Positions 56,693 to 64,000 of a stretch of DNA of 64,000 nucleotides are shown in pieces. Made by a program: the position numbers and the translations under genes. The stretch lies in assembly GCF_016598615.1 (NCBI RefSeq), contig NZ_CP066831.1, forward strand, positions 8,866,001 to 8,930,000. The letters are read 5' to 3'. The stretch is from Streptomyces liliifuscus. GTDB taxonomy: Bacteria > Actinomycetota > Actinomycetes > Streptomycetales > Streptomycetaceae. The first letter of the stretch is position 1, and every line of letters starts with the position of its first letter. The notes below the pieces were generated by a model, which was not told the DNA's origin, ran no database searches, and saw only the letters and a program-made list of their open reading frames with translations.

Positions 56693-57907
56693 TCAGGGCC
56701 GGCGATCCGGAACCGGCGCGTCCGCCGGGCTGACCTTCCCGCCGGCGGTGCGGCCGCTGGCACGCAGCACGTTCGCGAACGAGGCGAGACCGAGAGTCAG
56801 CACCGTCACCAGGACGAACGACGTCACCAGGCTCGTCGCGTCCGCCACGGCCCCGATCGCCGACGGCGCGATCAGGCCCGAGGTGTACGTGATGGTGGCG
56901 ACGCCCGCGATGGCCTGGGACGGGTTGGGGCCGCTGCGACCGGCCGCCGCGAAGCAGAGCGGGACGACGACGGCGATGCCGAGGCCCAGCAGGGCGAAGC
57001 CGGCCATGGCCGCCGCGGCGTTCTGGGCCAGTACGACGAGCAGCGCGCCGAGGGTCGCGAGGGCGCCGCTGACCCGTACCGTGCGGACCGGGCCGAAGCG
57101 GTCCACCACCGAGTCGCCGGCGAACCGCGCGATCGCCATGGTGAGCGTGAAACCCGTCGTGGACGCGGCCGCGACCCCGGCCGAGCTGTCGAGGACGTCC
57201 CGCAGATACACCGCGGACCAGTCCAGGCTCGCCCCCTCCGCGAACACCGCGCAGAAGCCGATCGCACCGATGAGCAGCGCCGACCTCGGAGGCAGCGCGA
57301 AGCGCGGGGGCGGTTCCTCGTCCTCGGTGGGACGCAGGTCCAGCACCCACTGGCAGGCGGCCACGCCGATCAGCGTGAGCGCCACGGCGGCGAGCGCGTG
57401 GTGCAGACGCGCGTCCGAGCCCAGATGGGCGGCGACGGTACCGGCCGCCGAGCCGACCAGGGCGCCCGCGCTCCACATCCCGTGCAGCCCCGACATGATC
57501 GACTTGTCGAGCCGGTTCTCTATCTCGACACCCAGGGCGTTCATCGCCACATCGGCCATGCCCGCCGTCGCGCCGTAGACGAAGAGGGCCATGCACAGGG
57601 TCAGCAGGTTCGGCGCGAGTGCCGGGAGGACGAGAGCGAGCGTCCACAGCGCGATCAGGCCGCGCAGGGCCCTGCGGGCGCCGAAGCGGTGACTGACACT
57701 GCCCGCGAGTGGCATCGCGACGGACGCGCCGATCGCCGGGAACGCGAGTGCCAGGCCGAGCTGGCCCGCGCTCACGGAGGCGTGGTCCTGGATCCACGGG
57801 ACGCGGGTCGCGAACGAACCGGTGACGGCACCGTGCACGGCGAACACCACCGCCACGGCGTACCGGGAGTGCTTCACCTCGCGCCGGTCGTAGACCACTT
57901 CACCCAT
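56693..57907 (-). CDS. MFS transporter, sugar/drug type, next to ROK regulator
   Basis: 404 residues from ATG 57907 (MGEVVYDRREVKHSRY). About 12 helices with VPWIQDHASVSAGQLGLAL in the first loop and FGARRALRGLIALW in the motif A region. It resembles the fucose/glucose-like permease branch. Divergent from the ROK regulator; the inverted repeat at 57952-57974 lies in their shared promoter. The ROK protein probably represses this gene and itself. Confidence 0.85.
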   Translation of the reverse strand: MGEVVYDRREVKHSRYAVAVVFAVHGAVTGSFATRVPWIQDHASVSAGQLGLALAFPAIGASVAMPLAGSVSHRFGARRALRGLIALWTLALVLPALAPNLLTLCMALFVYGATAGMADVAMNALGVEIENRLDKSIMSGLHGMWSAGALVGSAAGTVAAHLGSDARLHHALAAVALTLIGVAACQWVLDLRPTEDEEPPPRFALPPRSALLIGAIGFCAVFAEGASLDWSAVYLRDVLDSSAGVAAASTTGFTLTMAIARFAGDSVVDRFGPVRTVRVSGALATLGALLVVLAQNAAAAMAGFALLGLGIAVVVPLCFAAAGRSGPNPSQAIAGVATITYTSGLIAPSAIGAVADATSLVTSFVLVTVLTLGLASFANVLRASGRTAGGKVSPADAPVPDRRP

Positions 57908-57951
57908 TTTCCCGGTCCCTCCCTGTCCTCTCCCCACTGTGCCGCCGTAAA

Positions 57952-57974
57952 CTATCAGGGACCCTGCCTGATAG
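57952..57974. promoter_or_regulatory. inverted repeat between MFS and ROK genes
   Basis: CTATCAGG - GACCCTG - CCTGATAG: perfect 8-bp arms with 7-base spacer, 45 bases before the MFS start (minus) and 56 before the ROK start (plus). Size and place fit a ROK operator. Confidence 0.65.
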
Positions 57975-58029
57975 ATAGGCGGTATCGGGCCCTGCCGCCC
58001 CGGCGCCCCCGATCTGGAAGGATCCCGGC

Positions 58030-59229
58030 ATGCCCGCATCACCGAGCACCGCCCGGGCCATCAACGACCGGCTCGCCCTGCGCCTCCTGCAGCAGGAAGG
58101 CCCTTTGACGGCAGGGCAGTTGAAGCAGCTCACCGGCCTGTCCCGGCCCTCCGTCGCCGACCTGGTGGAACGCCTCGCCGCGGCCGGACTCATAGGCGTC
58201 GTGGGGGAGTCGGGCGAACAGCGACGCGGCCCGAACGCCCGCCTGTACGGGATCGTCGCCGACCGCGCGCACCTGGCCGCGCTGGACGTACGGACCGAGG
58301 GCGTGGCCGTCCTCGTGTCGGATCTGCTCGGCTCGGTGCTGGCCGAGGCGTCGGTGCCGATCGGCGACGGTACGGACACCGGGCCCGCCGTCGAGCAGGC
58401 GGTCACGCTGGTCGAACGTACGGCCAAGGAGGCGGGCGTCGAGCGGCTGCACACCATCGGCGTCGGCGCCCCCGGGCTGATCGACCCCGCCACCGGAGAG
58501 CTCCGCGACTCCTCGGGACTGCCCGAATGGCACCGCCGCCTCGCCGCGGCGTTGCAGGAGCGACTGCCGGCGCGCGTCCTCGTCGAGAACGAGACCAACC
58601 TCGCGGCGCTGGCCGAGCAGCGCGACGGGGCCGCACAGGACCGCGACACCTTCGTCCTGCTCTGGCTCGGCCACGGCATCGGCGCGGCCGTCGTCCTCGA
58701 CGGCGTCCTGCGCCGGGGTGCCTCCGGCGGTACGGGCGAGATCGGCTTCCTGCCGGTGCCGGGCACGAGCGGCATGCCGTCCGCGACGGGCTGCGAGGGC
58801 GGCTTCCACTCCCTGGCGGGCGCCGCCGCGATCTCCGAACTGGCGGGGCGCTACGGGATCGTGGCGCCCGCCGCGCCGCACGAACCGTATGCGGCGGCGC
58901 TGGTGCGGGAGGCCGTGGCGCGGGTCGGGGCCGATGCCGAGGACCCCCTGGCCTCGGGTTTTCTCGACATGCTCGCCGAACGCGTTGCCCTCGGTGCCGC
59001 GTCCGTCGTCGCCGTCCTCGACCCCGGTTGCCTGGTGCTCGCGGGCGAGATCGGCGGCGCGGGCGGCGAGGTGCTGGCCGCCCGCGTCCGGGACCGGGTC
59101 GGCCGTATGTCGCCGCTGCCCACCGAGGTGCGGGCCGGAACCCTGGGCGGCGGCGCCGTGCTCCGTGGGGCGCTGCTGATGGCGCGGGACGGGGCCCAGG
59201 ACGAACTGTTCGCGCCTCCGGAGAGGTGA
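58030..59229 (+). CDS. ROK-family transcriptional repressor
   Basis: 399 residues. N-terminal MarR-like wHTH (LRLLQQEGPLTAGQLKQLTG then LSRPSVADLVERLAAAGLI). The ROK domain from about 80: TIGVGAPGLIDPATGELRDSSGL and ENETNLAALAEQ, then LGHGIGAAVVLDG. The usual ROK zinc motif (CxCGxxGC) is degenerate here (only Cys in ATGCEGG). Sugar-responsive repressor for the divergent transporter. ATG 58030. Confidence 0.9.
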   Translation: MPASPSTARAINDRLALRLLQQEGPLTAGQLKQLTGLSRPSVADLVERLAAAGLIGVVGESGEQRRGPNARLYGIVADRAHLAALDVRTEGVAVLVSDLLGSVLAEASVPIGDGTDTGPAVEQAVTLVERTAKEAGVERLHTIGVGAPGLIDPATGELRDSSGLPEWHRRLAAALQERLPARVLVENETNLAALAEQRDGAAQDRDTFVLLWLGHGIGAAVVLDGVLRRGASGGTGEIGFLPVPGTSGMPSATGCEGGFHSLAGAAAISELAGRYGIVAPAAPHEPYAAALVREAVARVGADAEDPLASGFLDMLAERVALGAASVVAVLDPGCLVLAGEIGGAGGEVLAARVRDRVGRMSPLPTEVRAGTLGGGAVLRGALLMARDGAQDELFAPPER

Positions 59230-59325
59230 CGCTCGTCTACGAAGAGGCGAAGGGCCGCCTCCGGAGGGATGACGCCGGTCCCTGGAGAGACGGCGCACGG
59301 GGGCGGTCGATGTCCGGGAAACGGA

Positions 59326-59368
59326 GACCCGGCGGCGGGGCAAGGGCCTCCGTCACCGCCGCCGGGTC
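59326..59368. terminator. GC-rich hairpin downstream of the ROK gene
   Basis: A 13-bp perfect stem GACCCGGCGGCGG / CCGCCGCCGGGTC (59326-59338, 59356-59368) with a 17-base loop. It can end the ROK transcript; it would also lie at the end of any transcript from the orphan promoter at 59423-59466. Confidence 0.6.
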
Positions 59369-59422
59369 GTTCTGGGGGCGGGCCGGCGAACGCGGAGCCC
59401 GTGGAGGCGTCGGTGAACGCAG

Positions 59423-59466
59423 ACCCTAAAGAGGACTAGACCAAAGCGTCAATAGGTATGGACCAA
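59423..59466 (-). promoter_or_regulatory. chitinase-type promoter with DasR-like repeats and no gene behind it
   Basis: On the minus strand: TTGGTCCATACC (59455-59466), -35 TTGACG (59447-59452), TTGGTCTAGTCC (59433-59444) and -10 TAGGGT (59423-59428), with an 18-base spacer. Paired 12-base TTGGTC..(A/T)CC repeats around the -35 are the layout of Streptomyces chitinase promoters, where DasR/GlcNAc control acts (operator core TGGTCTAGACCA). Transcription would run toward 59230, which contains only a hairpin and the end of the ROK gene. In S. coelicolor a chitinase gene lies near here (from memory), so a lost gene is likely. Confidence 0.6.
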
Positions 59467-59608
59467 TCATAAGCTGCTGTGTCTGAAAGGTAGTTGGTCC
59501 GCCACGAGTGTCCAGTGAAGTCCATCGCCACACCCTGTGAGGCAGCCCACAACATTCGCCCGCATGGGCGTCGATCAGGCGTGGCACACTGAGTCTGTAC
59601 CAGAAGCA

Positions 59609-59735
59609 GCGCACTCCGGGGTCGGTGAAAGTCCGAACCGGCGGTTACAGTCCGCGACCCGGTCGCTTCCAGCGGCCGGTTGACCAGGTGAAATTCCTGG
59701 ACCGACGGTTAAAGTCCGGATGGGAGGCAGTGCGC
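59609..59735 (+). ncRNA. FMN riboswitch (RFN element)
   Basis: Closing stem P1 GCGCACT (59609-59615) pairs with AGTGCGC (59729-59735). Conserved blocks in order: GGTGAAAGTCCGAACCGG region near 59622-59640, GGCGGTTACAGTCCGCGACC, then AGGTGAAATTCCTGGACCGA near 59686 and CGGTTAAAGTCCGGATGGGA. Controls ribE and the genes after it in response to FMN; the ribE start is 155 bases downstream. Confidence 0.95.
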
Positions 59736-59890
59736 GGCGGGCGGGCATTCGTGCGCGCCGCCGTCTGTTTCGACGTGTCCCACGGGCACGTCCTACTCTC
59801 GGCGTCGCCCTCGGTGTCCTCGCTCGCTCATATCTGTCGTCATCGACAGGCCCCGGAGTCCGTGCCCGAAATGGCAGGAGGACCCGGGAA

Positions 59891-60526
59891 GTGTTCACCG
59901 GAATCGTCGAAGAGCTGGGTGAGATCACCGCCGTCGAGAACCTCGGTGACGCCTCCCGTTTCCGGCTCCGTGGCCCCGTAGTCACCGAAGGCGCCCGCCA
60001 CGGCGACTCCATCGCCGTCAACGGCGTCTGTCTGACGGTCGTCGAGCACGAGGGCGACGAGTTCACCGCCGACGTGATGGCGGAGACCCTGGACCGCTCC
60101 AGCCTCGGCGCCCTCGCCGTCGGCTCCCGCGTCAACCTCGAACGCCCCATGGCCGTCGGCGAGCGCCTCGGCGGGCACATCGTGCAGGGCCATGTGGACG
60201 GCACGGGCGAGGTCGTCGAGCGCAAGCCGTCCGAGAACTGGGAGATCGTGAAGATCTCCCTCCCCGCGGACCTCACGCGCTATGTCGTCGAGAAGGGCTC
60301 CATCACCGTCGACGGCATCAGCCTGACCGTCGTCGAGGCGGGCCCCGACTTCTTCACCGTCAGCCTCATCCCGACCACCCTCGACCTGACCACGCTCGGC
60401 CTCAAGCAGCCCGGCGACCCGGTCAACCTCGAGGTCGACGTGATCGCCAAGTACGTCGAGCGACTGCTCGGCTCGCGAGCAGAGCAGCCGGCCGCGCTGC
60501 CCGGCACCCAGGGAGCGACGCCGTGA
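59891..60526 (+). CDS. ribE: riboflavin synthase alpha chain
   Basis: 211 residues, two repeated lumazine-binding barrels. First MFTGIVEELGEITAVE and NGVCLTVVE; second GHIVQGHVDGTGEVVE and DGISLTVVEAG, each half with the substrate pocket. Dismutates 6,7-dimethyl-8-ribityllumazine to riboflavin. GTG 59891 follows GGGAA and the FMN riboswitch. The stop overlaps the next GTG (GTGA). Confidence 0.97.
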   Translation: MFTGIVEELGEITAVENLGDASRFRLRGPVVTEGARHGDSIAVNGVCLTVVEHEGDEFTADVMAETLDRSSLGALAVGSRVNLERPMAVGERLGGHIVQGHVDGTGEVVERKPSENWEIVKISLPADLTRYVVEKGSITVDGISLTVVEAGPDFFTVSLIPTTLDLTTLGLKQPGDPVNLEVDVIAKYVERLLGSRAEQPAALPGTQGATP

Positions 60527-61167
60527 ACTGGCTCAACTCCGAGGCGTTCACGCTCTTCGACCAGCACATCAAGTGGGCCGACATGATCGGCAACGTGATC
60601 GGTCTGATCGGCCTCGCGCTCGGCTGGCGGCGGTCCATCTGGACCTGGCCCGTCCAGTTCCTGTCCGGCGCCATCCTCCTCGCGGCCTTCGCCACCGCCC
60701 ACCTCTCCGGCAGCGCAGGCAAGCAGCTGGTGGTCATGGCCGTCGCCCTGTGGGGCTGGTGGCAGTGGAACCGCGGCAAGGGCGGCGCGCAGGACGGCTC
60801 CATCGCCGTCCGCTTCGCCACCTGGCGCGAGCGCGGCTACCTCCTCGGTGCCGCGGCAGTCGGCACCCTCGCGGTCGGCGGCCTGTTCACCGCCTACCCG
60901 ACGCTGTCCTGGGACCCCTGGCCGGACGCGTACATCTTCGTCGGCACGGTCGTCGCGATGTACGCCCAGGCGCGCGGCATGGTCGAGTTCTGGTTCGCCT
61001 GGCTGCTCGTCGACCTGGTGGGCGTGCCGCTGAACTTCGCCAACGGCTTCGCCTTCTCCGGTTTCGTCTACATCATCTACGGCGCGCTCGTCCTGTGGGG
61101 CATGCGCGACTGGTGGCTGCGCTCCCGCAAGGCCGGGCAGCCCGTCCTGGAAGGAGCCCCGGCATGA
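60523..61167 (+). CDS. ribM: RibM, PnuC-family riboflavin transporter
   Basis: 214 residues, about seven membrane helices, PnuC fold with WPVQFLSGAILL and LWGWWQWNRGKGG (the W-rich helix typical of PnuC relatives), ending WGMRDWWLRS. PnuC members carry NMN/nicotinamide riboside, but in Streptomyces rib operons the PnuC-like RibM is a riboflavin carrier by facilitated diffusion. Position inside this FMN-controlled operon favours riboflavin. Overlaps ribE and ribAB by 4 bases each. Confidence 0.92.
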   Translation: MNWLNSEAFTLFDQHIKWADMIGNVIGLIGLALGWRRSIWTWPVQFLSGAILLAAFATAHLSGSAGKQLVVMAVALWGWWQWNRGKGGAQDGSIAVRFATWRERGYLLGAAAVGTLAVGGLFTAYPTLSWDPWPDAYIFVGTVVAMYAQARGMVEFWFAWLLVDLVGVPLNFANGFAFSGFVYIIYGALVLWGMRDWWLRSRKAGQPVLEGAPA

Positions 61168-62462
61168 CAACCGCGCCGGTTTGGTACAGCACGGGCCATG
61201 ATCAAGACGCCTCGGACTTCGCGCTCGACCCGGTCGAGCAGGCCATCGCCGACATCGCGGCGGGCCGCCCGGTCGTGGTCGTCGACGACGAGGACCGGGA
61301 GAACGAGGGCGACCTCGTCATCGCCGCCGAGAAGGCGACCCCCGAGATCGTCGCCTTCATGATGAGCGAGTGCCGCGGTCTGATCTGCGCGCCCATGGAG
61401 GGCGACGAGCTCGACCGCCTCCAGCTCCCGCAGATGGTCGAGAACAACACCGAGTCGATGCGCACGGCCTTCACGGTCTCCGTCGACGCGGGCCCCGCCT
61501 ACGGCGTGACCACCGGCATCTCCGCCGCCGACCGCGCCACCACGCTCCAGCTGCTGGCCGGCGGCGAGGCCGAGGCGAGCGACCTCGTGCGCCCGGGCCA
61601 CATCTTCCCGCTGCGCGCCAAGCCCGGCGGCGTCCTGGTCCGCAACGGCCACACCGAGGCCGCCGTCGACCTCGCCCGGCTCGCGGGTCTGCGCCCGGCC
61701 GGTGCCATCGTCGAGATCGCGGGCGAGGACGGCCGGATGCTGCGGCTGCCCGAGCTGATCCCGTTCGCCCGCAAGCACGGCCTGACGATCATCTCCATCG
61801 AGGACCTGATCGCCTACCGCCGCTCCGCCGAGCCCACGGTCCGCCGTGAGGCCGAGACCCAACTGCCCACCGCCTTCGGCGAGTTCACGGCCTTCGGCTA
61901 CCGCTCCATCGTGGACGGCGTCGAGCATGTAGCCCTGGTCCACGGCGAGATCGGCGACGGCGAGGACGTCCTGGTACGCGTCCACTCCGAATGCCTCACC
62001 GGCGACATCTTCCACTCGCTGCGCTGCGACTGCGGCCCCCAGCTCGAAGCCTCCCTGGAGCGCATCCAGGCGGAGGGCCGCGGCATCGTGGTCTACCTCC
62101 GCGGCCACGAGGGGCGCGGCATCGGGCTCCTGTCCAAGCTGCGCGCGTACGAACTCCAGGAGCAGGGGCACGACACCCTCGACGCCAACCTGGAGCTGGG
62201 CCTGCCCGCCGACGCCCGGGACTACGCGGCCGGCGCGCAGATCCTGGAGGACCTCGGCGTGCGCAGCCTGCGCCTGATGACCAACAACCCCGAGAAGACC
62301 GACGCGCTCGTCCGGCACGGCCTCAAGGTCACCCACCGCGAGCCGATGCCCGTACAGGCGGGCGAGCACAACCTCCGGTATCTGCGCACCAAGCGGGACC
62401 GGATGGGGCACGACCTGCCCTGGCTGGACACGACGACCGTGTCCGCCTGCGGCAACCAGTAA
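61164..62462 (+). CDS. ribAB: bifunctional DHBP synthase / GTP cyclohydrolase II
   Basis: 432 residues. N-terminal RibB (about 15-220): VVVDDEDRENEGDLVIAAE, GVTTGISAADRATTLQLL and RPGHIFPLRAKPGGVL with active His. C-terminal RibA (225-430): zinc cysteines in SECLTGDIFHSLRCDCGPQ, catalytic RGHEGRGIGL and THREPMPV at the end. Makes both precursors of lumazine, from ribulose-5-P and GTP. ATG 61164 overlaps the ribM stop. Confidence 0.96.
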   Translation: MTTAPVWYSTGHDQDASDFALDPVEQAIADIAAGRPVVVVDDEDRENEGDLVIAAEKATPEIVAFMMSECRGLICAPMEGDELDRLQLPQMVENNTESMRTAFTVSVDAGPAYGVTTGISAADRATTLQLLAGGEAEASDLVRPGHIFPLRAKPGGVLVRNGHTEAAVDLARLAGLRPAGAIVEIAGEDGRMLRLPELIPFARKHGLTIISIEDLIAYRRSAEPTVRREAETQLPTAFGEFTAFGYRSIVDGVEHVALVHGEIGDGEDVLVRVHSECLTGDIFHSLRCDCGPQLEASLERIQAEGRGIVVYLRGHEGRGIGLLSKLRAYELQEQGHDTLDANLELGLPADARDYAAGAQILEDLGVRSLRLMTNNPEKTDALVRHGLKVTHREPMPVQAGEHNLRYLRTKRDRMGHDLPWLDTTTVSACGNQ

Positions 62463-62490
62463 CGAAGAAAAAGCACGAGGAGACACAGAC

Positions 62491-62976
62491 GTGAGCGGCA
62501 AGGGTGCACCCGAACTGTCCGTACGCAACTGCAGTGACCTGCGGGTCGCCGTCATCGCGGCGCAGTGGCACGAGAAGGTGATGGACGGTCTCGTCGACGG
62601 CGCGCTGCGCGCCCTGCACGAGCTGGGAATCGACGAGCCGACCCTCCTGAGGGTCCCCGGCAGCTTCGAGCTGCCGGTCGTCGCGAAGGTCCTCGCGGGC
62701 CGCGGGTACGACGCGGTCGTCGCGCTCGGCGTCGTCATCCGCGGCGGCACTCCCCACTTCGAGTACGTGTGCCAGGGCGTCACCCAGGGCCTCACCCAGG
62801 TCTCGATCGACACCGGCGTGCCCATCGGCTTCGGTGTGCTGACCTGCGACACCGAGGAACAGGCCCTGGACCGCGCGGGCATCGAGGGCTCGAACGAGGA
62901 CAAGGGCCACGAGGCGGTGACGGCCGCCGTGGCGACGGCGGCCACCCTCCGCTCAGTATCCGAACCCTGGCGCTGA
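62491..62976 (+). CDS. ribH: 6,7-dimethyl-8-ribityllumazine synthase
   Basis: 161 residues. Joins the diaminouracil and butanone-phosphate precursors. Motifs: VAVIAAQWHEKVMDGLVDGA, RVPGSFELPVVAKVLA, ALGVVIRGGTPHFEYVC (catalytic His in GGTPHFEY), GFGVLTCDTEEQALDRAG. GTG 62491, 28 bases after ribAB. Last rib gene; hisE starts 34 bases later. Confidence 0.96.
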   Translation: MSGKGAPELSVRNCSDLRVAVIAAQWHEKVMDGLVDGALRALHELGIDEPTLLRVPGSFELPVVAKVLAGRGYDAVVALGVVIRGGTPHFEYVCQGVTQGLTQVSIDTGVPIGFGVLTCDTEEQALDRAGIEGSNEDKGHEAVTAAVATAATLRSVSEPWR

Positions 62977-63010
62977 GCGAACGGCGGTTGCGCGTAGGGT
63001 GGGCAGCACC

Positions 63011-63283
63011 ATGTCCAAGAAGACTTTCGAGGAGCTCTTCACCGAGCTCCAGCACAAGGCCGCCAACGGCGACCCCGCCACTTCCCGCACCGCAGAGCTG
63101 GTCGGCAAGGGGGTCCATGCCATCGGCAAGAAGGTCGTCGAAGAGGCCGCCGAGGTCTGGATGGCCGCCGAGTACGAGGGCAAGGAAGCGGCCGCCGAGG
63201 AGATCTCGCAGCTGCTCTACCACGTCCAGGTGATGATGGTCGCCCGCGGCATCTCCCTGGACGACGTGTACGCCCATCTCTGA
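63011..63283 (+). CDS. hisE: phosphoribosyl-ATP pyrophosphatase
   Basis: 90 residues. Second step of histidine synthesis, hydrolysing PR-ATP to PR-AMP. MazG-like helical fold: KTFEELFTELQ, KKVVEEAAEVWMAAEYEG, with Glu residues for Mg in VVEEAAEV. ATG 63011. hisG follows after 101 bases; HisE and HisI are separate proteins in actinobacteria. Confidence 0.95.
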   Translation: MSKKTFEELFTELQHKAANGDPATSRTAELVGKGVHAIGKKVVEEAAEVWMAAEYEGKEAAAEEISQLLYHVQVMMVARGISLDDVYAHL

Positions 63284-63384
63284 GCCGCGACTCCGAGAAC
63301 TCCGAGCCGTACCTCCGAGAAGCACGCCCACTCACGCACCGTACGAGCGAACAGCCGTACGGACGAACAAAGGAAGCCGACCTC

Positions 63385-64000
63385 ATGCTGCGCATCGCCG
63401 TCCCCAACAAGGGTTCCCTGTCAGGCCCCGCGGGGGAGATGCTGCATGAGGCCGGCTACCAGCAGCGCAGGGAGGCCAAGGAGCTCAGGATCGTGGACCC
63501 GGAGAACGAGGTCGAGTTCTTCTACCTCCGCCCCCGCGACATCGCGATCTACGTCTCCTCCGGCAAGCTCGACATCGGCATCACCGGCCGCGACCTGCTC
63601 ATCGACTCCGCGGCCCACGCGGAGGAGATCCTCCCCCTCGGCTTCGCCCGCTCCACCTTCCGCTTCGCCACCAAGCCCGGCACGGCCGACGCGGTCGAGG
63701 ACCTGGCAGGCAAGACCGTCGCCACCTCGTACGAGGGCATCGTCGCCAAGTACCTCGCCGACAAGGGCATCGACGCGTCCGTCGTCCACCTCGACGGAGC
63801 CGTCGAGACGGCCATCGAGCTCGGCGTCGCCGAGGTCATCGCGGACGTCGTCGAGACCGGCACCTCGCTGCGCAACGCGGGCCTCGAGGTCTTCGGCGAT
63901 CCGATCATGAAGTCCGAGGCCGTCGTCATCCGGCGCACCGGCGCGGAGGCCACCGAGGACGCCGAGCCCAAGGTGCAGCAGTTCCTGCGCCGCCTCCAGG
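63385..64000 (+). CDS. hisG: ATP phosphoribosyltransferase (3' truncated by window edge)
   Basis: 205 codons visible. First step of histidine synthesis, joining ATP and PRPP; feedback-inhibited by histidine in the long HisG form. MLRIAVPNKGSLSGPAGEML at the start, then IDIGITGRDLL-like KLDIGITGRDLLIDS, and the PRPP loop DGAVETAIELGVAEVIADVV with VETGTSLRNAGL. The rest, including the regulatory domain if long form, lies beyond the window. ATG 63385 with AAAGGAAG upstream. Confidence 0.95.
   Translation, partial: MLRIAVPNKGSLSGPAGEMLHEAGYQQRREAKELRIVDPENEVEFFYLRPRDIAIYVSSGKLDIGITGRDLLIDSAAHAEEILPLGFARSTFRFATKPGTADAVEDLAGKTVATSYEGIVAKYLADKGIDASVVHLDGAVETAIELGVAEVIADVVETGTSLRNAGLEVFGDPIMKSEAVVIRRTGAEATEDAEPKVQQFLRRLQ

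Overview
The window is high-GC actinobacterial chromosome and almost certainly Streptomyces. It carries bldD with its c-di-GMP signature, the small actinobacterial sIHF, the degenerate PriA, the ribE-ribM-ribAB-ribH operon under an FMN riboswitch, and dense GTG starts. From memory, gene order follows the Streptomyces coelicolor core block running from aroB to hisG. Nothing was computed or searched; all calls come from reading motifs, starts and spacing.

Layout. 1-4.5 kb: aroB (5' truncated), a P-loop protein, an M24 peptidase-like protein, efp, nusB. 4.7-5.3 kb: bldD, convergent with nusB across two strong hairpins and divergent from pyrR, with BldD boxes in its own promoter. 5.5-15.6 kb: the pyrimidine operon pyrR-pyrB-pyrC-(PH-domain membrane protein)-carA-carB-pyrD-pyrF, probably controlled by PyrR binding to the pyrR leader. 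15.9-19.9 kb: sIHF, gmk, rpoZ, coaBC, metK. 19.99-25.13 kb: a four-gene minus-strand cassette inserted between metK and priA, encoding an XRE/TPR regulator, a TIR-domain protein, a STAND-like NTPase and a membrane-anchored protein. It looks like a TIR/NTPase defence or signalling module and is the most novel part of the window. 25.4-31.3 kb: priA, an HTH protein, fmt, rsmB. 31.3-38 kb: an MMPL exporter, rpe, a SorC-type regulator, a secreted barnase-like RNase with its barstar inhibitor, and GuaB1.

38-59 kb is accessory metabolism and transport: GNAT, HTH protein, APC permease plus Lrp regulator, a GntR-controlled ABC importer operon ending in a HAD-EEP phosphatase fusion, an MFS carrier, a secreted protein, an amidase/flavin amine oxidase pair, DUF5995, a membrane-anchored GH6 protein, an NCS2 nucleobase permease, and an MFS/ROK divergent pair. 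Between the ROK gene and ribE lies what looks like an orphan chitinase promoter with no gene behind it. 59.6-64 kb: FMN riboswitch, ribE, ribM, ribAB, ribH, then hisE and the start of hisG.

Two structural themes recur. A GC-rich intergenic repeat (core GCGCAGTTCCCCGCGCCCC) occurs at seven loci, often as a hairpin next to a stop codon and twice as short tandem arrays. A GCGCAACG motif clusters upstream of both the amino-acid permease/Lrp pair and the amidase/amine oxidase pair, hinting at one amino-acid-responsive regulator. I saw no rRNA, tRNA, CRISPR array, transposase or integrase.
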